Notes under the pieces: model-generated
Told to the model about the DNA's origin: nothing
What the model saw: the letters and a program-made list of their open reading frames with translations, nothing else
Databases searched by the model: none
Shown here: one piece after another, positions 37,787 to 48,471 of the stretch
How the letters are laid out: each line of letters starts with the position of its first letter
Position numbering within the stretch: position 1 is the stretch's first letter
From: Datnioides undecimradiatus
Lineage: Eukaryota; Chordata; Actinopteri; Lobotiformes; Datnioididae
Length of the DNA: 64,000 nucleotides
NCBI GenBank assembly: GCA_008933995.1
Contig: WARS01000013.1
Span: forward strand, 2,720,721 to 2,784,720
Direction: 5' to 3'
Program-made: the position numbers and the translations under genes

Positions 37787-37832
37787 ATTGGTTCTGTGCA
37801 CAGCAGGAATAAACAGTGTCAGGGTATATATA
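37787..37832 (+). promoter_or_regulatory. cyp24a1: cyp24a1 core promoter (inverted CCAAT box and TATA box)
   Basis: ATTGG (inverted CCAAT) at 37787-37791 is followed 33 bp later by TATATATA at 37825-37832. Transcription would start near 37855-37865, leaving about 90 nt of 5' UTR before the ATG at 37950. Confidence 0.55.
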
Positions 37833-37949
37833 TTGGTGTGAAGGTGTGACACTTCCAAGAAACGAGAAACCTCCAAGAATAATAAAGAAGAGCTGCTGTG
37901 AAACTTTAGATTATTGCGCATTTAGGGGGGAAAAAAGGTAAATTCAAAG

Positions 37950-40900
37950 ATGAGGGCGCAGATCCAAAAGGTTCCACAGATTGTTGAGTTGCTGAAGAAG
38001 AAGTCTGTCGGGCTGCAGCACTTTAAACCAACATCCTCAGTGTGCGTCCTGGAGGAGAAGGATGCTGTGGAGGCTGCGCGGTGCCCTCACGCTGCCTCCA
38101 GAGCGCACAGTCTGGACTCGATCCCGGGACCCACCAACTGGCCCCTCGTCGGCAGTCTGGTCGAACTCCTCCGGAAAGGAGGTCTGACAAGACAACACGA
38201 GGCACTGGTACAGTAATAATTACTTTTAACACTTCCTTTAGTTGTCCATTATTTTCTGAGGTTCCAGCCTATTTTTCACTCATGCTGCAGCAAAAATGTC
38301 TTAAAAAAATAAAAGCATAAAACATACGAACAAAAGATATTTAAAGAACTCGACTGCATCTCGATTTCTCACACTGATTAATACATTTTTCATCTTTCTA
38401 GGTTGATTATCATAAGAAATTCGGCAAGATATTCCGGCTGAAGTTGGGCTCTTTTGAGTCGGTGCACATTGGCGCACCTTGCTTGCTGGAGGCGCTCTAT
38501 AGGAAGGAGGGAAGTTACCCTCAGAGACTGGAGATCAAACCCTGGACAGCATACAGAGACCTGAGAGACGAGGCGTACGGACTCCTCATTCTGTGAGTAG
38601 GCTTTCCATTTCTCCTTCACTGGTTCACAAAGTGTCCGTAACTCGTCTCGGGCGCAGCCTGGAGCGCGCGTAGAGACGCACGCGTTTTACCTGAAAGCGC
38701 GCTGACTTTGAGCCGGTTCACAGGGAGGGGAAGGACTGGCAGAGAGTGAGGAGCGCTTTTCAGCAGAAACTCATGAAACCGTCCGAGGTGGTGAAGCTGG
38801 ATCGCAAAATAAACGAGGTGAGGTTTGAAAATTTAAGATTACAATCCGAGAGTTTGCGTTTGTATTTCTTTATATAGTCGGTTATTTGTGACTGACAGCT
38901 GGTGTTCGTTAACACAGGTGCTGGTAGACTTCGTTGGCAGAATTGGAAAAATGAACGTGAATGGAAAGATTGAAGACTTGTACTTCGAGCTGAATAAATG
39001 GTCGTTTGAGAGTAAGTGACTGTTTTTGTTCATTGGCTCAGTGAAATATTCTCATTCTCACTCATAATGCTGATTATATTATGGTTTAGTCCATAACATG
39101 TCTGAAACAGCCAATCGCAATAACTATTAAACTAAATATAATATGGTTCTCGTCTCTAAATGTCATGATTTGCAGCGCTAAACCCATAGATGATGAGTTT
39201 ACAAATCCAGCTGCTCAAGTGACTTTTACATTTGCTTTATATCAGACATAAAGCAGATGTAAATGTCACTCGAGCAGCTAGAACAAGACAATGTTTCATT
39301 TCTGCTTGGCTCCAATGGGTCTTTAAAAGCAACAATTCATTCTGTTTTGAAAGCAGCTGGGTGTATCTATAATAATCTGTTACTATTTTCCAGTTCCACT
39401 CATACAAGGAGTCTCTGAATGTCTTTCTTCTTTTCTCTGTGCTGTGCAGCCATTTGTCTCGTCCTCTACGACAAGAGATTCGGTCTCCTGCAGGAGAAAG
39501 TCAACGAGGAGGCCATGAACTTCATCACAGCCGTGAAAACGGTGAGTACGCAGCTGTTGTTGTTCCCCTCGCGGTGTGTGCGGAGGACACCCGGGATGAC
39601 TTGCAGAGACTGAGTGAACTGTCACGGTTCATCAGGTTCATCAGCTGAACTGCAGCCATTAATGGAGCAGTTTGGTATCTGACTGCCACTCTCACTATAT
39701 TTGCTGGGATTTACTGGGGCAAAGCAATATCATCCACAGTCAAGGGAGATAATGAGCAAAGGCCTACAAAGGTCTCACAGGGCAGCGGGTGCAAGGGGAC
39801 ACAAAAGGATTGCATCAAGGATTTTTCAGTGGGGGGTGACGATGATTAGATTTCACACCTAATCTTCTCCTTCTGTCCTGCCCTCTTGGTCTTTCTTCCC
39901 TAGATGATGAGCACATTTGGCATGATGATGGTCACACCGGTGGAGCTCCACAAGAGCCTCAACACCAAGACATGGCAGGACCACACTGCAGCGTGGGACC
40001 GCATTTTCAGCACAGGTACTGACACGCACACACAACTTTGTATCACGTAAAAAAAACAAAACAAATGATGTTTTGTACAAACCAGTTTGAGCTCACTTCC
40101 AGTCCAGTGGGGAAGGGGGAGGGCTTGAACCGGGTGCCTCAGTGGGGGTTTTTTTGTGTACTTGGTGCTTTGCGTAAATGGCGGCCACAGTCGTAGTAAA
40201 CCACATGACCTAAGAGGGAGAAATCTGCCAAATATTTGTAGTAGCTTTAGGTTGGAGGGGGCACAGACAGAGGAAGAGCATGATGATGACTGTGCTGTTT
40301 GTTTGGACGGAGTGTGAGCACACACTTTCCTGACATATGGCGGCGACACTTTACAAGAAAAGAGTACTTCCTGTGTGAGACTGAGTGAGATAGTTGTATT
40401 TGTTTAAAGTGTATCGCACATGACACACTTAGCATCCGGTGCATTAACCATAAATGGCTTAGAGAGAGGACTTGGACATGAAAGCAATAAATCCTTGCAT
40501 TAAAGAAGCAGGACCCAGTTAATATTTGGCATATTTCCTTGATAAATGGCTTTAAAGATGCAGCAATCATCAAAAATGTTTTGTCACTCAACTACTTGAT
40601 CAGTCACCCTTTTTAACTCTAGTTGTCAGATATTAAAAGTCAAAAAGATCTGAAAACAAAAACGACAGGAGACCTTACAGAGCTCAGAGAACGTCATCAG
40701 ATTCCTCAGTCTGGATGCATCAGTTAGAGATGTAAAATTTAACATACGTGGTAGAAAAACATGAATTTCCAGACGTAATCTGTGACTGTCATTCATCATC
40801 TTTACTCTGTTGTGTTTCCACAGCCAAAGTCTACATAGACAAGAAGTTGAAGAGGAACGCCGTCAGAGCTCCTGACGACTTAATCGGTGACATCTTACAC

Positions 40901-43045
40901 CAAAGCTGCCTCTCGAAGAAGGAGCTGTACGCGGCCATCACAGAGCTTCAGATCGGTGGAGTTGAGACGGTGAGCAACGTTTTGTGCCACAAAGACACTT
41001 CTTTCAGTGGGATAGTTACAAGATTTGGGAAATATAAAAGCTGTATCACATCAGAGCCGCAGCAAAACCACCGCGTAGCCACGAACACGGGTTAACCTTT
41101 TAAACGTTTTACCTTTTGCCTATTTTCCTTTGAGTAGGGAAAGAAAAAAAAGCATTCAGCCTCTAAAACAAACAGGTGCTGCAGTTACAGTGCTTCAAAA
41201 CGGAAAATGACTGTGGTGTGGATGTAACTGAGGAGCCTTTGAGGAACCCCAAACATTCCTCAGCTCCTTTCAGGACCCCACTGAGGAATGCACTAAGAGT
41301 AGCCGCCTCACTAAGTGACATCTCCCCCCCCCCCCCCCTCATGCTGTGTTACCTTTCTCAGACCGCCAACAGTATGCTGTGGGCTATTTTCAACCTGTCA
41401 CGTAACCCCGGTGCCCAGAAGAAGCTGCTGGAGGAGATTAGAGAGGTGGTGGCTCCCGACGAGGACCCATGTGGAGAGCACATCAAGAGCATGCCCTACC
41501 TCAAGGCCTGCCTCAAGGAATCTATGAGGTACAGTACAACAGGGGTCAGCTACACAAAGCTCCTGGCTGCTACTACAGTTACATTACGAGAAATAATTAG
41601 CAGGCAATAACGAAGAGCACAGTGACTTCCAAAAGCTACGTGTGTCCAATAACCGCTCAGCTCGTGATCAAGTCAAAAAACGGCTCCAGTTGTGCAGTAC
41701 CTGACATAACGTGTCCTGAGAAATTCAATTTTTTCTAAGCAGTCTGCAGTTTCGAGTCATGATTTTACCCAGTACCACGGAGATTAAGAGGCAAAACTCG
41801 CACACATGACTGGCTCAAAAACAAGCTGCATGAGATGCGGTGGCATGACTAGCAACAACCAGTGGCCGCAGCTTAAAATCCACCGTGTGGTCACGTTCAA
41901 ATCACTTCCTAACCCTCCCACGGTGCACTTTCTCCCTTCTTCTCGCGCAGTCACAAGTTGTCTAACATGTTATTTAAGGCTAATTCCATAACCACATCAC
42001 CCAGGGAATGTATATGACCTCTGACTGGAGATTATATCTCACCTCATCTTGCACTGTGAAAAACATGTATGTTTAGCTCCCCTTAAACAGCTTAGATATG
42101 TGTGTCATGCTATACTACAGCTCGGAGGCCATATTTCCTGACGCTTTTTTCTAATTCTTACAGGTTATCGCCATCAGTCCCATTCACCAGCAGGACCCTG
42201 GACAAAGACACTGTGTTGGGAGATTATGCCATTCCCAAAGGAGTAAGTGGCTTAGTTCTCGTTACCATACACCTGACATGAGCAGATTACATTCTTGTAT
42301 TAATTTACATTTGACTGATGTCTGGATGAAACGTGTTAGTAAAACTCACACACTTACTGTACAAAGTCTAAATGGAGCAACTCTAATACAGCAGCATGTG
42401 CATTTCAGCAAACCGAGGGATCAGATTTACAGTAACAAGGTCTTTATTGTAATCTACCGTACTATCTATTTCATTCAGCAAGTAGTAAAATCCTGCCACT
42501 TGTGAGAGGTATCTGCAAAGCTAACAATTGAATTATTCTTTATTCATTTACAGACAGTTTTAATGATAAACAGCCATGCACTGGGCTCCAGTGAGGAGTA
42601 CTTTGACGACGGGAAGCAGTTCAAACCAGAGCGCTGGCTGCGGGAGAACTGTTCCATCAACCCCTTTGCCCATGTTCCCTTCGGCATCGGAAAGAGAATG
42701 TGCATCGGTCGGCGGCTGGCAGAGCTGCAGCTGCAGCTGGCCATGTGCTGGGTAAGATCAGACAAAGTTCAGTTCAGTTTGGTCCAGTTTGTGGACTCAG
42801 TCAGATAGTGTTATCAGTCACATGAAATCAGAGGACGGATGGGACTAAAATACCACTACCTACTGATTCCTTTAGAGTTTTTTCTGTCACACGACTCTCG
42901 AAGCTTTACCTTACTGACCAAATCTTTCCTACAGTTGGTCCGAGACTACGAGATTGTGGCAACAGATAATGAGCCGCTCGACGTGATCCATTCAGGACTT
43001 TTGGTTCCCAACAGAGAACTGCCTGTTGCCTTCATCAGGAGATGA
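37950..43045 (+). CDS. cyp24a1: 1,25-dihydroxyvitamin D3 24-hydroxylase, mitochondrial (CYP24A1)
   Basis: Eleven coding exons: 37950-38207, 38402-38592, 38724-38817, 38918-39011, 39450-39541, 39904-40015, 40824-40969, 41362-41528, 42164-42242, 42554-42751 and 42935-43045. All are GT-AG with matching phases, giving 1,542 nt (513 residues; human has 514). The basic, amphipathic N-terminus is a mitochondrial targeting peptide. The mature part begins near [14 protein letters not shown]450 hallmarks: I-helix GGVETTANSMLW across the exon 7/8 junction, ExxR at 382-385 (KESMR), PERW at 436-439, and haem loop [10 protein letters not shown] with ligand Cys461. [11 protein letters not shown] and FETICLVLY match mammalian CYP24A1 closely. 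In mitochondria, with adrenodoxin, it oxidises the side chain of calcitriol and 25-hydroxyvitamin D, limiting hormone action. Expression is expected to be vitamin D-induced. No disruption is seen. Confidence 0.96.
39209..39279 (+). repeat. Long near-perfect hairpin in cyp24a1 intron 4
   Basis: Two 32-nt arms (39209-39240 and 39248-39279) are inverted copies with three mismatches and a 7-nt loop. The transcribed strand would fold into a stem of pre-microRNA size. It may equally be a tiny foldback transposon relic. Similarity stops sharply at both ends. Confidence 0.7.
41262..41294. repeat. Small inverted repeat and adjacent poly-C tract in cyp24a1 intron 7
   Basis: CATTCCTCAG and CTGAGGAATG are perfect 10-bp arms about 17 nt apart. 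A C-run follows at about 41326-41338, shortly before the exon 8 acceptor. Confidence 0.5.
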
Positions 43046-43089
43046 GGTGAGATGAAAACTTGCATGTCCATTCACCTCTTTTTTAAAAC

Positions 43090-43630
43090 TAAAGTACAGC
43101 ATTTTGGCAAATATCCTTGCTCTCTTTGTTGCCAAAAGAGTAGACGGATAGTGAGTAGGTTGATACCACTCTTATAATTGTCCATTAAATATGAAGCTGG
43201 CAGCCAGTTGGCTTAGCTTAGCACAAAGACTGGAAACAGGGGGAAACTGCTAGCCTAGCTCTGCCCTTGGGTAGCAAAATCCAATTCACAATAATTAATA
43301 TGAACTTTAAACCTTTTCTTAGAACAGTACAGAAACCAAAATGTCCACAATTCTCATTGGTTTTGGCGCAGTTGCCAGGCAACCAACAGAGACTCCAGAA
43401 GGTTACCGCTCCCAGCAAAGAATTATTATGTTATTATACTTTCATTAGATGAGATATGACATGTTGATGAGTGACCTACCGTTTGACCCACTGGGCAGAA
43501 CCAGGCTAGCTTATCCCCACTGTTTTCCAGTCTTTGTGCTAAGCTAGGCTAACATATTTCATACAGAGTGGTATAAATCCTCTCATCTCACTCTCCACAA
43601 ATTATTCCATTAGCATATTTCTTCAGGTGT
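43090..43630. mobile_element. Foldback (inverted-repeat) element, MITE-like
   Basis: The left part has 'ttggcaaatatcc', 'gataccactctta' and 'cttagcttagcacaaagactggaaacaggggg'. The right part has the reverse complements in mirror order: 'ccccactgttttccagtctttgtgctaagctaggctaac', 'cagagtggtataaatcc' and 'ttagcatatttcttc'. The arms are over 100 nt. The centre contains GTTGCCAGGCAAC. No transposase is present. Diverged relatives are at 52878-53960 and 36400-36450. Confidence 0.65.
43371..43383 (+). promoter_or_regulatory. RFX-type X-box motif inside the foldback element
   Basis: GTTGCCAGGCAAC matches the X-box half-sites GTTGCC and GGCAAC with overlap. It lies in the loop region of the repeat in the cyp24a1 3' UTR intron. 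Confidence 0.4.
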
Positions 43631-44009
43631 GAGTTTTCTGTGGCATCTATACTAATTAAACATACTTTCCCTCTCGTCACAGGCTCCATAATCAACTCTG
43701 TGGATGTAGTGACAGAAAGATAATACCTCTGTTACCATGGCCCTGATGGTCCAGTGACTCCCTGTATTGCTGCTCTGTAAATAGAAAAGACACAGAAATG
43801 ATTATCCATGTAATCATGCCCTAAATACCTCAAACTTATTTAAGACTTATATTCATATTACTTATGACTGTTGATGACTGACCAAAATACCAGTTGTTAT
43901 GTACAAACTGAATGTTGTACCGAGGCAGCTGTCCTCCAATCTTAATGTAATGTCTTCACCTCACACATGTGTACTATTACGTTTTTCTTTGCATTGTTAA
44001 TAACTAATA

Positions 44010-44062
<53 letters not shown>
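44010..44062. repeat. Compound (CT)n(AT)n microsatellite in cyp24a1 3' UTR
   Basis: About 13 CT units run directly into about 13 AT units, 100 nt upstream of the polyadenylation signal. Confidence 0.95.
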
Positions 44063-44064
<2 letters not shown>

Positions 44065-44163
44065 CGGTAACATATATGGTTATTTTTCATCGTGTATTTA
44101 AAGTACAATTCTAATATTGTAATATTGTACATTGTTTTATGTAGAGACATATTTTATTCACTG

Positions 44164-44169
44164 AAATAA
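44164..44169 (+). terminator. cyp24a1: Polyadenylation signal AATAAA of cyp24a1
   Basis: Canonical hexamer on the coding strand at the end of the predicted non-coding last exon. Confidence 0.6.
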
Positions 44170-44190
44170 ATATATGAACGTACTTATGTT

Positions 44191-47100
44191 GTGCCTGTGT
44201 GGTCATTGCCAAGACTTTGCCCTGGTACAGCTTGAGGAGCCGAGCTAAATAAGTATTAAAAAGTGGATTCAGATCTTTACAGACTAATTCCAGCTAATTC
44301 CTGTATTTCTGCATCAGTATGAATCTAAATGCTTTGCAGATAAAGAAAAACTATTGACCAATACTTTCACACAAAGCTGTGCAGTCACACGTGTTTAGCA
44401 TAAGGAACTGCCTACGTAGATGAGGGTTTCACAATCTTGTTGACTTGTGACTCTTTAAAATGAGAAGATGTCTATTTGTGACGTCCTCGTCACAGGTTCG
44501 GGCCTCAGTGTGGACATGACTTATGAACTTTCGTTTTTTTTATGTCAAAGATTTTAGAGCTGACAGTTTCACTGTTTAATAAGAAAAAGAGAACTAGAAA
44601 ACGCCTTTCTTATCATTTTAAATGTAAAATAATTTTCTGCCACCAGGGGTCTCTGACTCAAAACAATAGCAAAATGCTTAGTCTGGTCTATTAAAGAAGT
44701 GTGGGATCATGGGAGTTGTTGTCTTTATAACCACTGCAGTCATATTCTCCGAGTTAGGTTTCCTTCAGTTTGTATTGATCAGGACGTTTTATCCTGTGAA
44801 CTGAATTATCCTACTCCTCTCAGAAAGAAACGCACCCTGTGATTGCAACTGATAAAATCACTGAATGAAGCCGTTTCACGTTAAAAACCAGTGTTTCTCA
44901 GACCCTACTCAGACGTTCTCCAAATGTGGTGATTGAAAATGTTTTTCGATAAACTGGGGGAAGAAGTTCTCGTTTAGGAGACCCTCTGGGATCAGCTAGG
45001 AGATGCAAACTCGACAGTATATAAAATACACCATACATATTAATGCAAGAGCAATATTAATCCAAAACTCTGCAGCAAAACACTGACAGGGACCATATAA
45101 GTTTGGAGCACAGTGGGGTTTTGAGTTGGAGGGCTGGAGGAACATGTTTTGAACCTTCAGTGTTATTCAAAAATAAGGACGCAGGAAGTGCACTGCAGTG
45201 TACTACAGATGGATATAGAGGTTGAAATCGATCAGCATGTCTTAAACGTCCTCTAATCCGTTACCCTTGGTTCATAATTAGTGAGGGTCAGTGTTATATG
45301 TTTTACCACCTAATCCTACAATCTCAAAATCATGTTACACAACATCATTGTCCACAGTTACCGTACCCTGAAGCTCACGGGCTTACTTAAGAGAGTGAGT
45401 TATGAGGTTAGAGGAGCTTATCTGTCATGGTCTCATATTTGGACTGAAATGTGCAAATCAACTGGAAAATAAAAATGAAAGAGGAAAGAGAAAAAGAGCC
45501 GAATTTGAGCATGAATACAATTTATCCTTCGCTCTTTGATCATTAATATAAATTAAAAGATAAATAATAAAAAAAGAACAAATCTGTTACATATTTGATG
45601 TTCAGTGCTATAGGTTTTACCACAAAGCAACACAGTGACAGTAAATGCTGAAACATGCAGCCGAATATGTGTGTGGGTCACTTCTTTGCAATGGACAAAA
45701 ACACATGACCTGTACGTTAAGAACTGCACTATAGTGCAATTTTAAGTACTTATATTTTGCTTGTGTAAATCCATTTCATGCTTTTGTATACCTTACCGTA
45801 TTATAGCCCCTGATACTATAATTTGGAGCAGAGTATTATTTTTTATGCCATCATGTTATTTTGTCATGTGTAGTTCCTCATTACTTTCCATGTTAAGATT
45901 CTGCATTATATAACCCATATAATGTACAATACATTGATACGTACAGTATCCATATACATATATACATCAAACCAGGGGTTCCCAACATTTTTAGGCTTGT
46001 CCTAAGTTCGATGCATTTTCTTCTAATCCTCTCAGACAGTTTAATTTAAATATGTATATATAGAAAGCAAAGATTTCGGAGTATTTAATAAAGAACTGCG
46101 CACAAATTTCTATCAAAGAAACGTTATTTTCTGTTTTCCAACACAATTAATCCTTCCTCAGATTTGTCTTGGGAGACTTTGTTTGGGAAACTGCCCAACT
46201 GTACAGTGTATAAAGTCAAAACTTGCTCTGTCTGATACAGAATATAAAACATGTAATCTATATAATGTAACGTATGATAGTAAATCACTCGCAGGGAACA
46301 TTTTTTCTGACTAATAATGTAACACTTTTACTTGTTAGTACATTAAGTACGTTTTGCTGTGACTGTTTCTGAATTCTCAGAATGTTTTTGTGATGGATTA
46401 CGTTTACATTGTGGTCTTGGTACTTTTGCTTAAGTGAAGGATCAGAGTACCTCTTCCAGCACTGGTCGGTAAAACTCAGTCTTAAGGACAAGGGATGGTC
46501 CTTTGAGGGCAGCGGTGTTCATATTTCAGAGCAGCTGATTTAAAACAGCATCACTTTTCAGCATCTCACATTTGCTGTCCTGACATGGCAGTTTCGCACC
46601 AGTTCACACCTTGATCCATGCAACCCCGATGACTCTCACATGACTGCCATGTGACCTAAAGACTCACATGTGACCTTAGGTGACATCAACACATGAACCA
46701 GTCAGAGGAGGTTAAATTGCCTCCAGTCCACAAGTCTTCAGCAGTCAGGAGGAAAGATGTAGCCTCTTGGATGAAACATCTTTCAGATGAATGAATCATG
46801 ATGATTGAAGATGTAAAAAACATTTGTAGGCACTAGACAACAAGTAAACCAAAGTGCTTCCTGTGATCATGTTTACATTACTAACATATAAGTAGATCTG
46901 GATCTGCATCAATGATTTGTTTTTAATGATGATGATTTGGATTTTTAATATTGTAATTGTGACTCAATATTATGATGAATTGATTGTGAATGATGGTAAT
47001 CGGTTATGATTTTGGGCCTATATATGTAAAATTAAATAAATAGGTGCACAGTAATACTGTAGCTGTGATCTAAAAGGGCTGGAAAACATTTTTCATCTTG

Positions 47101-47318
47101 ACTTTAAAGAGCCTGTTGAACCTGATTACAAAGTACATCAAAGTCATGCTGCTTACTTTTTGTCTAATGAAAAGCACCATCAGTGTAAAGTGCTTTATAG
47201 TCATACTTGTTTTCATAGGGACTACCCAGTGCAGAGGAGGAAGTGCATTAATCAGGGGATTTACGTGTGGAAACACACAACATCCACTGCTGGGAAATCA
47301 ATACTAAGATAAAGGTAA
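44191..47318. other. Spacer between cyp24a1 and the tRNA gene
   Basis: AT-rich intergenic DNA with no supported exon. A weak CTCF-like string (CCACCAGGGGTCTC) is at about 44640-44653. Confidence 0.5.
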
Positions 47319-47390
47319 GGCCCTAGTGAGGATCGAACTCACGACCCCTGGTTTACAAGACCAGTGCTCTAACCACTGAGCTATAGAGCC
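47319..47390 (-). tRNA. tRNA-Thr (anticodon UGU)
   Basis: Read on the minus strand, the 72-nt gene begins GGCTCTATAGCTCAGTGGTT and ends TCCTCACTAGGGCC. The acceptor stem pairs GGCTCTA with TAGGGCC (one G-U). The A box is TAGCTCAGTGG. The anticodon arm is CTGGT-CTTGTAA-ACCAG with anticodon TGT, and the T arm contains GTTCGATCC. The fold is intact with no intron. It is expected to decode ACA codons and to be transcribed by RNA polymerase III from its internal boxes. Only a TTT run, not TTTT, lies immediately downstream, so termination may be weak. It is a solitary gene between two protein genes. Confidence 0.92.
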
Positions 47391-48471
47391 TGTGCACAGA
47401 AGCGCGTGCAGGTGTATGCACGTGTACAAACAGTACGTTATAAGTCGTTTTCTATTTAGATTTGAAAGAACTGACCCTTTAACTCACAGCCAGCAGGTCA
47501 TATGGGGGTGGGAATGGGAATGGTACAATGCTGCCTCGCAGTGGACAAAAGCTGTTTTCCATTTTACTTCGTTGCAGTCGATCTTTTCGCTTCATGGGAG
47601 TGAAAAACTGTTTCATGACTTAATTTTTTCGAAGGCCGCGTTCAATACATTAGTATTACAAATAAATTTCCTTGATACGCGTACTTAAAGAATTGAAATA
47701 CATATTACCTAAGTCGTTATTTCGTCATTCGTCACGGTCAAATTAACTAACGTACGCTTTATCATACGGCATATAACCACCAAGGTCACAGGAACACTTG
47801 ACTTCTATACAGAGATTGTATGTTGTTGGTTTTAACTAGTTTTATATTTTGTCTGCATTATCCCCTTTTACCCTATTGTATTGGCACAAAGGTTAATAGT
47901 CGATCATTTCACCTGTCTTTTTCTAAATCTATAGCGACCATGCAAGAATTGAATTAATTTCAAATACAACTCTATGCAGTCAGCACCCAGGTCACAGCTG
48001 AGAGGGTGGAAGAAGAAAGAAAACACCATGAATCACAAACCCAAAAAACAAACAAAAACAATCGACTCTTTAAATTCATATTTGCGAATAATTGCAACGT
48101 GACTTGTGGGCATGTTGATATACATAATATTGACATCAGAGACTGCTGAATAGTTTACTTCCCTCTGTACTTCATCATAAAGTGACATGCAGTGACTCTA
48201 CTTGACTCACGCAGGAGGAAATGAGGCCTGTGTTTGGAGGTTGTGTGGAGTTAGAGCGACACACACACACACAGGTCCACACCTCCCGTATGCTTGTCAT
48301 CATCAGCAGTGACAGGAAGCGTCTGTCGCTGCTTGCTTGTTCATGCCGCGGTGTTGGATGTTTCATTTGAGCAGCAGCCCATTCTTGAAACAGTACCTAA
48401 AACATCACTAAGTATTTGTCTTATGCGAACAGCTTCATTTTGTTTGCGTGTTTATTACTGAAGCGCTGGAG
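47391..48471. other. nfatc2 upstream region and 5' UTR
   Basis: There is no separate gene. A short (AC)n run is at about 48260. The region just upstream of the nfatc2 ATG should contain its promoter and 5' UTR, but no TATA box or start site could be placed. Confidence 0.45.

Larger units (their letters stand above)
43046..44190 (+). other. cyp24a1: Probable spliced 3' UTR of cyp24a1
   Basis: The stop codon is followed after one base by a consensus donor (GAG|GTGAGA, 43047). A good acceptor (tttccctctcgtcacag) ends at 43682. The final exon, 43683 to about 44190, would be wholly non-coding and ends after AATAAA at 44164. It carries a compound (CT)n(AT)n microsatellite. The splice is inferred from site quality and from the foldback element that fills the proposed intron. 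Confidence 0.55.

Noticed and set aside
37835-37848. GGTGTG-aa-GGTGTG direct repeat considered as a vitamin D response element
   Set aside because: The spacing is 2 rather than 3, and it lies downstream of the TATA box near the transcription start.
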